Origin: Streptomyces spinosisporus
GTDB taxonomy: Bacteria; Actinomycetota; Actinomycetes; Streptomycetales; Streptomycetaceae
DNA length: 64,000 nt
Assembly (NCBI RefSeq): GCF_022698145.1
Contig: NZ_JALDAX010000012.1
Span: 220,494-284,493 of the forward strand
Reading direction: 5' to 3'
Shown here piece after piece: positions 46,663 to 55,316 of the stretch (positions are counted from its first letter, which is position 1; each line of letters starts with the position of its first letter). A model generated the notes under the pieces. It did no database searches, had not been told where the DNA came from, and saw only the letters and a program-made list of their open reading frames with translations. A program made the position numbers and the translations under genes.

Positions 46663-49270
46663 GATCCCGCTCGGCGACTGGGTCAACGACACGGTCGACT
46701 GGCTGCTCGGCCATGCCGCGTGGCTCTTCGACTTCTTCAAGACCGTCTTCACGGGCACCTACGACGGCATCAACGCCGTCCTCCAGGCGCCCGAACCCCT
46801 GCTGCTCGCGGGCATCTTCGCGGTGCTCGCGTTCTGGCTGCGCGGCACCTTCGCCGGTGTCCTCACCTTCGTGGGATTCGCCTTCGTCGACTCCCTCGAA
46901 CTGTGGGACGACGCGATGGTGACCCTCGCCCTCGTCCTCGTCGCCACGATCATCGCGCTGGTGATCTCGGTGCCGGTGGGCATCTGGGCCGCGCGCTCCA
47001 ACCGGGTCAGCGGAGTCGTCCGCCCGATCCTGGACTTCATGCAGACGCTGCCCGCGATGATCTACCTCATCCCGGCGATCCTGTTCTTCGGCACCGGTGC
47101 CTCCGCGGGCATCGTCGCCACCCTGATCTTCGCGCTCGCCCCCGGCGTCCGCATGACCGAGCTGGGCATCCGCCAGGTCGACAAGGAACTGGTGGAGGCC
47201 GCCGACGCGTTCGGCACCACGCCCCGCGACACGCTCCTGCGTGTGCAGCTGCCGCTCGCCCTGCCGACCGTCATGGCCGGCGTGAACCAGGTCATCATGC
47301 TCGGCCTGTCCATGGCCGCGATCGCCGGCATGGTCGGCACCGGCGGCCTCGGCGGCGATGTCAACGAGGCCATCGGCCAGCTCAACGTCGGTCTCGGCTC
47401 CGAGGCCGGTGTCGCCATCGTGATCCTCGCGATCTACCTCGACCGGATGACCAGCGCCCTGGGCAGCCATGTCTCCCCGCTCGGCCGCCGCGCCGCCGCC
47501 AAGGCACGCGCCTCGCAGGGCCTGAAGATCTGGTCGTACCGGCCGAGCCCGCAGATCGCCGTGGTCGGCGTCGTCGTCCTCGCCCTCGTGGCCGGCGGCA
47601 TGGGCATCTTCGGCTCCGACCCGGGCGGCTCCTCCGTCGCCGACGGCAAGAACGTCGGCCAGGGCAAGAAGGTCTCCATCGGCTACATCCCCTGGGACGA
47701 GGGCGTCGCCTCCACCTTCCTCTGGAAGGAGATCCTGGAGCAGCGCGGCTACCAGGTCGACGTCAAGCAGTTCGACGCCGGCCCGCTCTACACCTCCCTC
47801 GCCCAGGGCAACATCGACTTCGAGACCGACTCCTGGCTGCCGACCACCCACGCGCAGTACTGGAAGAAGTACGGGAGCAAGCTCGACGACCTGGGCTCGT
47901 GGTACAAGCAGACCTCGCTGGAGCTGACGGTCCCCGCGTACATGACGGACATCAAGTCCCTGGCCGACCTCAAGGGCAAGGCGTCCACTTTCGGCGGGAA
48001 GATCACCGGCATCGAGTCCAGCGCCGGTGAGATGGCCCTGCTCAAGAGCAAGGTGCTGAAGGAGTACGGCCTCGACAAGGAGTACAAGGTCGTCGACAGC
48101 TCCACGCCCGCCATGCTCGCCGAACTCAAGCGGGCGTACAGCAAGAAGCAGCCGATCGTCACCACGCTCTGGTCGCCGCACTGGGCGTACAACGACTACA
48201 AGCTGAAGAAGCTGAAGGACCCCAAGGGCGCCTGGGGCAAGGGCGACGGGGTGCACACGCTCTCCCGCAAGGGCTTCGCCAAGGACAACCCCGTCATCGG
48301 CAAGTGGCTGAAGAACTTCACGATGACGGAGAAGCAGCTCACCAGCCTGGAAGCCGAGATCAACAAGGCGGGCAAGGGCAAGCAGCAGGACGCCGTGCGT
48401 GCCTGGCTGAAGGACAACCCCGGGATCGTCGACAAGCTGGCCCCCGTCTCGGGCAGCGCGGGCTCCACGCCGGCCGAGGCCAAGCGGCCGGTGAACGTCG
48501 CCTGGTTCCCCTGGGACGAGGACGTCGCCGTCACCTACCTGTGGAAGAACGTCCTCGAAAAGCGCGGCTACAAGCTGAACCTCAAGCAGATGGACGTCGG
48601 CCCGGTCTACACCGGCCTCGCCTCCGGCGACCTGGACGTCAACTTCGACGCCTGGCTGCCGTATGCCCAGAAGAACTACTGGGACAAGAGCAAGGACAGC
48701 CTGAAGGACCTGGGCACCTGGTACCAGCCGACGTCGCTGGAAGTCGCCGTGCCCTCGTACGTGAAGGGCGTCAAGTCCCTTGAGGACCTCAAGGGCAAGG
48801 CGTCCACCTTCGACGGGAAGATCATCGGGATCGAGCCGGGCACCGGCGAGATGAACCTCCTCAAGACGAAGGTCCTGCCGGGCTACGGCCTCGACAAGGA
48901 GTACAAGGTCGTCGACGGCTCCACCCCGGCGATGCTGGCCGAACTCAAGCGCGCCTACGCCCAGAAGAAGCCGGTCGCCGTCGTGCTGTGGTCGCCGCAC
49001 TGGGCCTACAGCCGCTACGACCTCACCAAGCTGAAGGACGACAAGAAGCTCTTCGGCGAGGGCAACACGATCCGCACCATCACCAACGAGAAGTTCACTG
49101 GGCAGTACCCGCAGCTCACCAAGTGGATCAAGGGTTTCCACATGAGCGAGGACGAGCTCGGCAGCCTGGAGAGCGAGATCAACGAGCAGGGCCAGGGTCA
49201 CGAGCAGCAGGCGGTCGCCGACTGGATCAAGAAGCACCCCGATGTCGTCGACCGGATGACACCGCAGTAG
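46655..49270 (+). CDS. Betaine ABC permease fused to two substrate-binding domains
   Basis: 871 residues in one chain. Residues about 1-300 are a ProW/OpuAB permease (EAADAFGTTPRDTLLRVQLPLALP loop). A further membrane helix near 303-320 anchors two tandem OpuAC-like binding domains outside the cell, about 335-605 and 615-870. The two domains are close duplicates (YIPWDEGVASTFLWK / WFPWDEDVAVTYLWK; SSTPAMLAELKRAY / GSTPAMLAELKRAY), each with the Trp/Asp residues of a betaine cage. Fused single-domain OpuABC permeases are common; a double binding domain is less so. ATG 46655. Confidence 0.94.
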   Translation: MPRIPLGDWVNDTVDWLLGHAAWLFDFFKTVFTGTYDGINAVLQAPEPLLLAGIFAVLAFWLRGTFAGVLTFVGFAFVDSLELWDDAMVTLALVLVATIIALVISVPVGIWAARSNRVSGVVRPILDFMQTLPAMIYLIPAILFFGTGASAGIVATLIFALAPGVRMTELGIRQVDKELVEAADAFGTTPRDTLLRVQLPLALPTVMAGVNQVIMLGLSMAAIAGMVGTGGLGGDVNEAIGQLNVGLGSEAGVAIVILAIYLDRMTSALGSHVSPLGRRAAAKARASQGLKIWSYRPSPQIAVVGVVVLALVAGGMGIFGSDPGGSSVADGKNVGQGKKVSIGYIPWDEGVASTFLWKEILEQRGYQVDVKQFDAGPLYTSLAQGNIDFETDSWLPTTHAQYWKKYGSKLDDLGSWYKQTSLELTVPAYMTDIKSLADLKGKASTFGGKITGIESSAGEMALLKSKVLKEYGLDKEYKVVDSSTPAMLAELKRAYSKKQPIVTTLWSPHWAYNDYKLKKLKDPKGAWGKGDGVHTLSRKGFAKDNPVIGKWLKNFTMTEKQLTSLEAEINKAGKGKQQDAVRAWLKDNPGIVDKLAPVSGSAGSTPAEAKRPVNVAWFPWDEDVAVTYLWKNVLEKRGYKLNLKQMDVGPVYTGLASGDLDVNFDAWLPYAQKNYWDKSKDSLKDLGTWYQPTSLEVAVPSYVKGVKSLEDLKGKASTFDGKIIGIEPGTGEMNLLKTKVLPGYGLDKEYKVVDGSTPAMLAELKRAYAQKKPVAVVLWSPHWAYSRYDLTKLKDDKKLFGEGNTIRTITNEKFTGQYPQLTKWIKGFHMSEDELGSLESEINEQGQGHEQQAVADWIKKHPDVVDRMTPQ

Positions 49271-49996
49271 GCGCGGGTACGAAAAGGATCCGGCCAACCA
49301 CAGAGCGCCACCTCTTCACCTGAGCCTCATCGCCCACTCGTCCGGGGCGCCGACGGTTCCGCGCCCACCCGGCGCGGTGCCGAAGGCGCCCCGAACGTCT
49401 TTGCGCCGCCCTGCGGCCCCGGCCCAACCGGACGGCCGCCGCCGGGCCCGTGGCGGTCGCGTGCGCCAACTGCCCCCCGTGGCAGGGGACTTCGCCCTGC
49501 GGCGGGCAAGGCCTGATCACGGGCCTGATCGCATACGGCGGGCGAGGGCAATCGCCGGGAACACATGCGCTCGTGCGCACATTGAAACGGAGAAGAGAAC
49601 TCGGGTGCCGAGCACCGGCCGGTGCGGCCGCGTGTCCTGCGCGGGACGGCGGACGGATACCCGCGAAGGCTGTCGTCCTCGGGGCGTGCCGACCGGTGGC
49701 CGGCGTCCTGTGCGCCGCTTGTACCGGCACCGGCCCGGTTCACCGTCCGGGCCCCCTGGTCAGCGTTTTCGCCCTTGAGGGGGAATTCGCCTCCGACGGG
49801 CCGTGCGGGCCCAGCGGGCGCCAGGAATTGGCGAATTGACCGCATGCGGTGTTTACGGGGATGTGACGGGCGCGTGAAACGGTTTGCCGAACCTGCGTAA
49901 GGTGCAGAGAACTCTTCAGAAGTACCGCACGCGGACGGCGACGCGCAGAATGCTGAACCACCGCACGGACCACGAGCCAAGAAGGGAGCGGGAGCG
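49271..49996. other. 726-base intergenic region with a perfect 12-bp palindrome
   Basis: No gene recognised. 49839-49850 is ACCGCATGCGGT, a perfect palindrome 147 bases before the regulator gene and a candidate operator. AATTCGCC (49784-49791) and GGCGAATT (49830-49837) form an inverted pair, and GGCCCGG/CCGGGCC (49732-49753) a 7-bp hairpin. The 3' end of the betaine operon has no obvious terminator. Confidence 0.4.
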
Positions 49997-50563
49997 ATGG
50001 GCGACCACAAGGAACAGCCCCTGCGAGTGGGCGCGGCCGTACGGCGGCGGCGCCGGACGCTGCAGCTCACCCTCGCCGTCGTGGCCGAGCGCAGCGGCCT
50101 GTCGGTTCCGTTCCTGAGCCAGGTCGAGAACGACCGGGCGCGGCCCAGCAGGGCGTCCCTGGAGAAGGTCGCCGACGCGCTGCGCACCACCGCCGTCGAA
50201 CTCCTCGCCGCCGCCGACCCGGCGTGCAGCGTCGACGTCGTGCGCGCGGAGTCGTGCGAGCCGCCGGACCGGCCGAGGGTGCGTTCCCTGGTGCGGGGTC
50301 ACCACCAGATGCACGCCTCGGAGTTCACCGGCGACCATGACGCGGGCCGTGAATTCCAGTACCGCAACGACCAGTTGATGTACGTCGCCGACGGCGCGGT
50401 CGAGATCGAGGCCGAGGGCCGCGCCTACCGCCTCGGCCGCGGGGACACGCTGTATCTGACCGGCGGTGTGCGCCACCGCTGGCGGGCGACGGTGTCGGAC
50501 ACCCGCGTGGTCGTCGTCGCGGTGGCCGAGCACGTCGAAGCGGTGCAGAACCGGTCGCGGTAG
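49997..50563 (+). CDS. XRE-family regulator with cupin domain
   Basis: 188 residues. Helix-turn-helix about 10-65 (VGAAVRRRRRTLQLTLAVVAERSGLSVPFLSQVEN) and a C-terminal cupin about 100-180 (YVADGAVEIEAEGRAYRLGRGDTLYLTGGVRHRW). Such proteins sense small molecules through the cupin. ATG 49997 follows AAGGGAGCGGGAGC. The next frame, a metal-chelate binding protein, starts 6 bases after its stop, so the two are one transcript. Confidence 0.92.
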   Translation: MGDHKEQPLRVGAAVRRRRRTLQLTLAVVAERSGLSVPFLSQVENDRARPSRASLEKVADALRTTAVELLAAADPACSVDVVRAESCEPPDRPRVRSLVRGHHQMHASEFTGDHDAGREFQYRNDQLMYVADGAVEIEAEGRAYRLGRGDTLYLTGGVRHRWRATVSDTRVVVVAVAEHVEAVQNRSR

Positions 50564-50569
50564 CCGCGG

Positions 50570-51288
50570 ATGCGCGTCGTCTCCCTCGTGCCGTCCCTGA
50601 CGGAGGCGGTGGCCGTCTCGCTGCCGGGCGTCCTGGCCGGCGCGACGGACTGGTGCAGCCACCCCGCCGGCCTCGACGTCCCCCGTGTCGGCGGCACCAA
50701 GAACCCGAAGCTCGACCGCATCCTCGCCCTCGCCCCCGACCTGGTGGTCGCCAACGAGGAGGAGAATCGCGAGCCCGACCTCACGGCCCTGCGCGAGGCG
50801 GGCGTCGAGGTTCTGGTGACCGAGGTGCGGAACGTGCCGCAGGCGTTCCGGGAGCTCGCCCGGGTCCTGGAGGCCTGCGGGGCGGTCTCCCGGCCGCGCT
50901 GGCTGGACGAGGCCGAGGCGGCCTGGTCGCGGCGCCGGAGGCCGGGCCCCGCAGGACGGCGGTGGTGCCGATCTGGCGCCGGCCCTGGATGGTGCTCGGC
51001 CGCGACACGTTCGCTGGTGACGTCCTCGCCCGGCTGGGCGTCGACCACCTCTGGTCGGATCACCCCGAGCGCTATCCCCGCGTCCCCGTCGAGGAGCTGC
51101 GGGCGGCCGCCCCGGATGTCGTCGTGCTGCCGGACGAGCCGTACCGCTTCACGGCCGACGACGGGCCCGAGGCCTTTCCGGGGCTGCGCTGCGCTCTCGT
51201 CAGCGGGCGCCATCTGACGTGGTACGGACCGTCGTTGGTCGAGGCCCCGCGGGTGCTGGGCGAGGCGCTGCGAGCAGCGCGCCGCTGA
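50570..51288 (+). pseudogene. Cobalamin/iron-chelate binding protein (BtuF/TroA fold), frameshifted
   Basis: The frame from ATG 50570 (RVVSLVPSLTEAVAV...GATDWCSHPAGLDVPRVGGTKNP) gives a cobalamin/Fe3+-siderophore periplasmic-binding fold but lacks a signal peptide. Around 50927-50932 the homologous reading jumps to another frame, continuing as TAVVPIWRRPWMVLGRDTFAGDVLARLG to 51288. The change corresponds to a one-base loss (or two-base gain) in GTCGCGGCGCCGG. Without the shift the first frame would run on to 51217 as unrelated sequence. It may be a real mutation or a sequencing error in GC-rich DNA. The 3' end overlaps the convergent TDT gene by 89 bases. Confidence 0.8.
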
Positions 51289-52381
51289 CCAGACCGCGGG
51301 CCGTGCACACCGTCGCGGTGCCCCAGGCGGCGACGAGCAGGGCGTACAGGCCGATCGCGAGCCAGTCGTAGGCGAGCAGTCCGGTGTGCCGGGCGAGGGC
51401 CTCGGCGCCCGTGACGCACGTCCCGACCGGGAAGGTGAACGCCCACCACGTCATCGAGAAGCCCATGCCGTGCCGGCGCGCCCGCAGTACCTGGGCGGCG
51501 GCGAACGCGAGCCACAGCAGCGCGAAGCCCATGACCGGGACGCCGTACAGCACGACGAGGACGCGGAATCCCTCGCCGTACGGCGCCGGTACGACCCCGG
51601 GTGCGGTGTCCGCGACCTTGCCGACGGCGGTGGTGGACTGGCCGAGCGGGCCCAGCACCAGGAACAGGGCCGGGGTCAGGGCGAGGGGCAGCGGCCCTCC
51701 GGTGAGCAGCCGGGCGAAGATCACCGGCAGCATGACCAGGGTCGCCAGCAGGCTGAGCCCGAACATCGCGAAACAGGCGAGGAGCAGGGTCTCCCGGGGC
51801 TGCCCCGGCGGCAGGTGCGGTACGAGGAGCGGGCCCAGCGACGCGGAGACCATGGGCGCGACGACCGGCAGCAGCCACACCGGGGAGGCCTGCCCCGGCT
51901 CGATCCGGTGCCGTACGGCCATGAGGTAGGGCACCGCCACGGCGGCCACCAGCCCCACCACCGTCCCGGCGGTGAACAGCACGGCGTCGAGGGCGAGCGC
52001 CGCCTCCGGGCCGATCCAGTCGCGGCCGACGACGAGGGCGCCGCCGCCGACGGCCAGCAGGCCCATGGAGAGACAGCCGTAGAAGGGGGCCGCGGCCGGA
52101 TCCAACAGATGGGCTCGGGCCTGGTCGCGGTGGTAGGTCCAGTGCAGGGTGCGGGCGGCGAGCAGGACGGCGAGCAGGGCGAGGGACAGGGTCCATACGG
52201 CGGTGCACAGGGTGCGCAGGCCGGGGACGTGGACGGGAAGGGTCGCTCCCGCCGTACCGACGATGGCGGTGCCCATGACGGCGGCGTACCAGTTGGGTCC
52301 GAGGTGACGGACGGCCGTGGCGCGGGGAGCGCGGGGGGCGCGTGTGGTGGCGCGCGGAAGGTGCTGTGCTGCGGTGACCAT
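51200..52381 (-). CDS. TDT-family transporter (TehA/SLAC1-like)
   Basis: 393 residues with about 10 membrane helices. GPNWYAAVMGTAIVG near residue 28, TYHRDQA, and FSMTWWAFTFPVGTCVTG are typical of the tellurite-resistance/dicarboxylate transporter family, which includes malate carriers, sulfite exporters and SLAC1 channels. Substrate unknown. ATG 52381 is divergent from the LysR gene across 71 bases, so LysR probably controls it. Confidence 0.9.
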   Translation of the reverse strand: MVTAAQHLPRATTRAPRAPRATAVRHLGPNWYAAVMGTAIVGTAGATLPVHVPGLRTLCTAVWTLSLALLAVLLAARTLHWTYHRDQARAHLLDPAAAPFYGCLSMGLLAVGGGALVVGRDWIGPEAALALDAVLFTAGTVVGLVAAVAVPYLMAVRHRIEPGQASPVWLLPVVAPMVSASLGPLLVPHLPPGQPRETLLLACFAMFGLSLLATLVMLPVIFARLLTGGPLPLALTPALFLVLGPLGQSTTAVGKVADTAPGVVPAPYGEGFRVLVVLYGVPVMGFALLWLAFAAAQVLRARRHGMGFSMTWWAFTFPVGTCVTGAEALARHTGLLAYDWLAIGLYALLVAAWGTATVCTARGLVSGALLAAPRPAPAGPRPTTVRTTSDGAR

Positions 52382-52438
52382 GACGCCTACGGTCCCGCCG
52401 CCGGGGGCGGGCCACCAGGGAGCGCCGTTCTATCAGGG

Positions 52439-52455
52439 CATAAGCTGGGGTTATG
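52439..52455. promoter_or_regulatory. Inverted repeat at the lysR/TDT divergent promoter
   Basis: CATAA (52439-52443), 7 bases, TTATG (52451-52455), a LysR-like T-N11-A arrangement overlapping the lysR start codon. Confidence 0.4.
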
Positions 52456-53379
52456 AGCGAAGAGGGTGCGCGGGCTTCCGGTGGTGCGGGCGATCTGGCG
52501 CATCGGGTGCCTGATCTCGGGGCGCTGGAGCTGCTGTTGGCGGTGGCTCGGCTCGGCAGCCTGGGCGCGGCCGCGCGAGAGGTGGGCATCACCCAGCCGG
52601 CGGCCAGTAGCCGGATCCGGTCCATGGAGCGTCAGCTCGGCGTGGCCCTGGTAGACCGCTCCCCGCGCGGCTCCCGCCTCACGGACGCGGGCGCGCTGGT
52701 CACGGACTGGGCCCGGCGGATCGTGGAGGCGGCGGAGGCCTTCGACGCGGGAGCGCAGGCGCTGCGGGACCGGCGGGACTCGCGGCTGCGGGTGGCGGCG
52801 AGCATGACCATCGCCGAGTACCTCCTCCCCGGCTGGCTCCTGGCCCTGCGGGCCGAGCGCCCGGACACGGCGGTGTCCCTGCTCGCGGGCAACTCGGCGG
52901 CGGTCGCGCAGCGCCTGCTCTCCGGGGAGGCGGACCTCGGTTTCGTGGAGGGCGTCGATGTCCCGCACGGCCTCGACTCCGCCGTCATCGCCCACGACCA
53001 TCTCATCGTCGTGACGGCGCCGAGTCATGCCTGGGCCCGCCGCAGCCGCCCGCTCGCCGCCTCCGAACTGGCGGCGACCCCCCTGATCCTCCGCGAGAAG
53101 GGCTCCGGCACCCGCCAGGTGCTCGACGCGGCCCTGGGCGGCCTGGCCCGCCCCCTGATCGAGCTCTCCTCGACGACCGCGGTCAAGGCAGCAGCAGTGA
53201 GCGGCGCGGGCCCCGCCGTCCTCAGCGAACTCGCCGTGGGCGAGGAACTGGCGATGCGGCGGTTGGTACGGGTACCGGTCGAGGGGGTGGCACTGGCACG
53301 CGACCTACGCGCCGTCTGGCCCACAGGCCCCCGCCCGACGGGCCCGGCCCGCGAACTGCTGTCACTTACGCGGGGGTAG
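52453..53379 (+). CDS. LysR-family transcriptional regulator
   Basis: 308 residues. Winged helix-turn-helix LGALELLLAVARLGSLGAAAREVGITQPAASSRIRSME, followed by a LysR substrate-binding domain (ADLGFVEG, PLILREKGSGTRQVL). CysB/CbbR-like in layout. Divergent from the TDT transporter. ATG 52453 lies within an inverted repeat. Confidence 0.93.
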   Translation: MSEEGARASGGAGDLAHRVPDLGALELLLAVARLGSLGAAAREVGITQPAASSRIRSMERQLGVALVDRSPRGSRLTDAGALVTDWARRIVEAAEAFDAGAQALRDRRDSRLRVAASMTIAEYLLPGWLLALRAERPDTAVSLLAGNSAAVAQRLLSGEADLGFVEGVDVPHGLDSAVIAHDHLIVVTAPSHAWARRSRPLAASELAATPLILREKGSGTRQVLDAALGGLARPLIELSSTTAVKAAAVSGAGPAVLSELAVGEELAMRRLVRVPVEGVALARDLRAVWPTGPRPTGPARELLSLTRG

Positions 53380-53404
53380 CCGCTGCGCGGGCCGTTCGCA
53401 CCTC

Positions 53405-53902
53405 TCGGCGGGCGCTTGCGGTCCGGTGTTCCGGGGACGGCCGGTGCTGTCGGCGTGGCGCTCAGGCGGTGGTCGGAGGTTGCGCCGCCGCGTCCACCAG
53501 TGCTCGCATCACCCGTATGTCCGTGCCCATCTCCGGGTGCCATTGCACGCCCAGGACCCATCCGTCGGCTGCGGGTAGCTCGATGGCCTCGATCGTGCCG
53601 TCCTCCGCGTGGGCCGAAGGAAGGAGCCCGGTGCCCGGGCGGTCGATCGACCGCTTGGCGGGCGTTTGCGGTCCGGTGTTCCGGGGGTGGCCGGGGCTGT
53701 CGGTGCGGCGCTCAGGTGGTGGTCGGAGGTTGCGCTGCCGCGTCCACCAGTGCTCGCATTACCCGTGTGTCCGTGCCCATTTCCGGGTGCCATTGCACTC
53801 CCAGGACCCATCCGTCGGCTGCGGGTAGCTCGATCGCCTCGATCGTGCCGTCCTCTGCGTGGGCCGAAGGCAGGAGGCCGGTGCCCAGGCGGTCGATCGA
53901 CT
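53405..53902. repeat. 250-bp tandem duplication of the puuD 3' end
   Basis: Copy A 53405-53652 and copy B 53655-53902 are direct repeats 250 bases apart at every anchor checked (GGTCGGAGGT at 53471 and 53721; GTCCGGTGTT at 53421 and 53671). Copy B is the true end of puuD plus about 55 bases downstream. Copy A retains the last ~62 codons, including a WHPEMGTD-coding stretch, with its own stop at 53462-53464 but no start. Differences are scattered single bases, so the duplication is not fresh. Confidence 0.9.
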
Positions 53903-54446
53903 GGTGGTGGTAGGTCGGGACGGAGGTCTCTTCCGGGACGGCGGTGGCGTAGCGCGTGCCGGGGATCGGCTTCACCGGGTGGTGGCCGAAGGTGCCCACG
54001 ATCTCCGCGTGGCCGTCCAGGTGCTGGACGAGGGTGCCGCCGAGGGCGACGTTCAGGAGCTGCATGCCCCGGCAGATGCCCAGCAGGGGGACGCGGGCCG
54101 CCAACGCGGCGTCGATCAGGGCCAGTTCCCAGGCGTCGCGGGCAGGGGCGGGCGGGCCGGTGCGGGGGTCGCGCTCCGCGCCGTAGCGGGACGGGTCGAC
54201 GTCCGGGCCGCCCGCGATCACCACACCGTCCAGCCGGGACACGACGTCCGCCGCCCGGGACGCCTCGTCGGGCGGCAGCATCACCGCCATGCCGCCCGCC
54301 CGCTGCACCAGCCGCGGATAGCCGGCCGGCAGCAGGGCCGCCTCCAGCTCCCACACGCCCCAGCGCGCCGCGGCCTCCAGATACGTACTGACGCCGATCA
54401 GCGGCCCGCCCGCCATGCGTTCTCGCGCCATGCGTCCTCGCGTCAT
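53712..54446 (-). CDS. puuD: Gamma-glutamyl-amine hydrolase, PuuD-like class I glutamine amidotransferase
   Basis: 244 residues from ATG 54446, which follows GGGAGG. Nucleophile Cys125 in GICRGMQL and the His-Glu pair in GVQWHPEM. PuuD-type enzymes free GABA or similar products from their gamma-glutamyl adducts. Three in-frame ATGs lie in 15-base repeats at the start (MTRGRMARERM). Upstream is the operator-like motif 54463-54490 shared with the glnA4 promoter. Its 3' end is tandemly duplicated. Confidence 0.88.
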   Translation of the reverse strand: MTRGRMARERMAGGPLIGVSTYLEAAARWGVWELEAALLPAGYPRLVQRAGGMAVMLPPDEASRAADVVSRLDGVVIAGGPDVDPSRYGAERDPRTGPPAPARDAWELALIDAALAARVPLLGICRGMQLLNVALGGTLVQHLDGHAEIVGTFGHHPVKPIPGTRYATAVPEETSVPTYHHQSIDRLGTGLLPSAHAEDGTIEAIELPAADGWVLGVQWHPEMGTDTRVMRALVDAAAQPPTTT

Positions 54447-54455
54447 GCGTCCTCC
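54411..54455. repeat. Three 15-bp repeats at the puuD start
   Basis: Units 54411-54425, 54426-54440 and 54441-54455 differ at 1-3 positions; each contains CAT, i.e. an in-frame ATG on the minus strand, giving three possible starts spaced five codons apart. Confidence 0.75.
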
Positions 54456-54461
54456 CGCCCC

Positions 54462-54490
54462 GAGCAATGGATTCGCCGAATACCTTTGGT
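54462..54490. promoter_or_regulatory. GntR operator-like motif upstream of puuD
   Basis: GAGCAATGG...ATACCTTTGGT, sharing AGCAATGG and ATACCTT at identical spacing with 55243-55271. It lies between the end of the GntR gene and the puuD start. Confidence 0.6.
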
Positions 54491-55224
54491 CACGTCAAGA
54501 ATCCCCTGAGCAGCGCCGCCGTCCCCGCGCAGTGCTCCCGCATCATCCTCCGTGCCCCGTCCGCGTCCCGGTCCAGGACCGCCTCGACGAGCGCGACGTG
54601 CTGCCGCTGCGAGTGCTCCAGATTGCGCACGAGCAGGGGGATGCAGTCGAGCAGGTCGTTCACCGTGGCCCGGACCGCCGCGTACTGCGCGGTCAGCGTC
54701 GGCGACCCGCACAGCTCCGCGAGCGTGAGGTGGAGCAGGGTGTCCAGCCGGCGGTAGTCGGCGAGCGGGGCGTCGCCCGTGCGGTCCAGCGCCTCGCGCA
54801 GCCGGTCCGCCTGCTCCTTGCCGAGGCCGTGCGTGGCGCACAGACCCGCGGCCCCCACCTCCAGCACCTCCCGGAAGCGCAGCACGTCCTCGATGTCGAC
54901 CTCGGCGATCCGGCGCCGCAGCTCGTCCTCGCCGCCCGCGTCCTGGCGCGGCAGCACGAAGGTGCCGCCGTAGCGCCCGCGCCGGGACTCCACGAGACCC
55001 TGGTCCTGCAGCACCTTGAGCACCTCGCGCAGCGTCACCCGGCTGATCCCGAGCCGCTCCGCGAGCTCCCGCTCGGCCGGCAGCCGCCCGCCCCCCGGCA
55101 CCAGACCCAGCCGTACGACCTGCAGGATCTGCTCCAGCGCCTCCTCGAAGCCGTTGCCCGCCCGCACCGGCCGCAGCACCGGCGTCAACCGGTCGTCCGG
55201 GCCGCCGTCCGGATCCACCGACAC
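54490..55224 (-). CDS. GntR/FadR-family regulator of the gamma-glutamyl-amine cluster
   Basis: 244 residues from GTG 55224 after AAGGGGGTG. N-terminal winged helix (GRLPAERELAERLGISRVTLREVLKVLQDQG) and a C-terminal all-helical FCD domain with the Asp/His metal-ligand pattern. Divergent from the glnA4-like gene; the shared motif on both sides of this gene is the likely operator. In S. coelicolor the corresponding neighbourhood controls ethanolamine/polyamine utilisation; that function is inferred here. Confidence 0.92.
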   Translation of the reverse strand: MSVDPDGGPDDRLTPVLRPVRAGNGFEEALEQILQVVRLGLVPGGGRLPAERELAERLGISRVTLREVLKVLQDQGLVESRRGRYGGTFVLPRQDAGGEDELRRRIAEVDIEDVLRFREVLEVGAAGLCATHGLGKEQADRLREALDRTGDAPLADYRRLDTLLHLTLAELCGSPTLTAQYAAVRATVNDLLDCIPLLVRNLEHSQRQHVALVEAVLDRDADGARRMMREHCAGTAALLRGFLT

Positions 55225-55242
55225 CCGCCGCACCCCCTTCCC

Positions 55243-55271
55243 AAGCAATGGTTCTCCGGCATACCTTATGG
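55243..55271. promoter_or_regulatory. GntR operator-like motif between the regulator and glnA4
   Basis: AAGCAATGG...ATACCTTATGG, the second copy of the motif at 54462. It lies 46 bases before the glnA4-like start and 19 bases before the regulator start, so one site could control both. Confidence 0.65.
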
Positions 55272-55316
55272 CTTCCGGCCCGGTGGAAAAAGCGCAGCAG
55301 CCGAAGGAGATCTCCC

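Noticed and set aside
46541..49297. 918-codon minus-strand frame antisense to the betaine permease
   Set aside because: Mirror of the coding strand's third-position GC bias; no recognisable motif.
49271..49996. Riboswitch or B12 element upstream of the regulator and binding protein
   Set aside because: No B12-box or other conserved core was seen; only simple inverted repeats.
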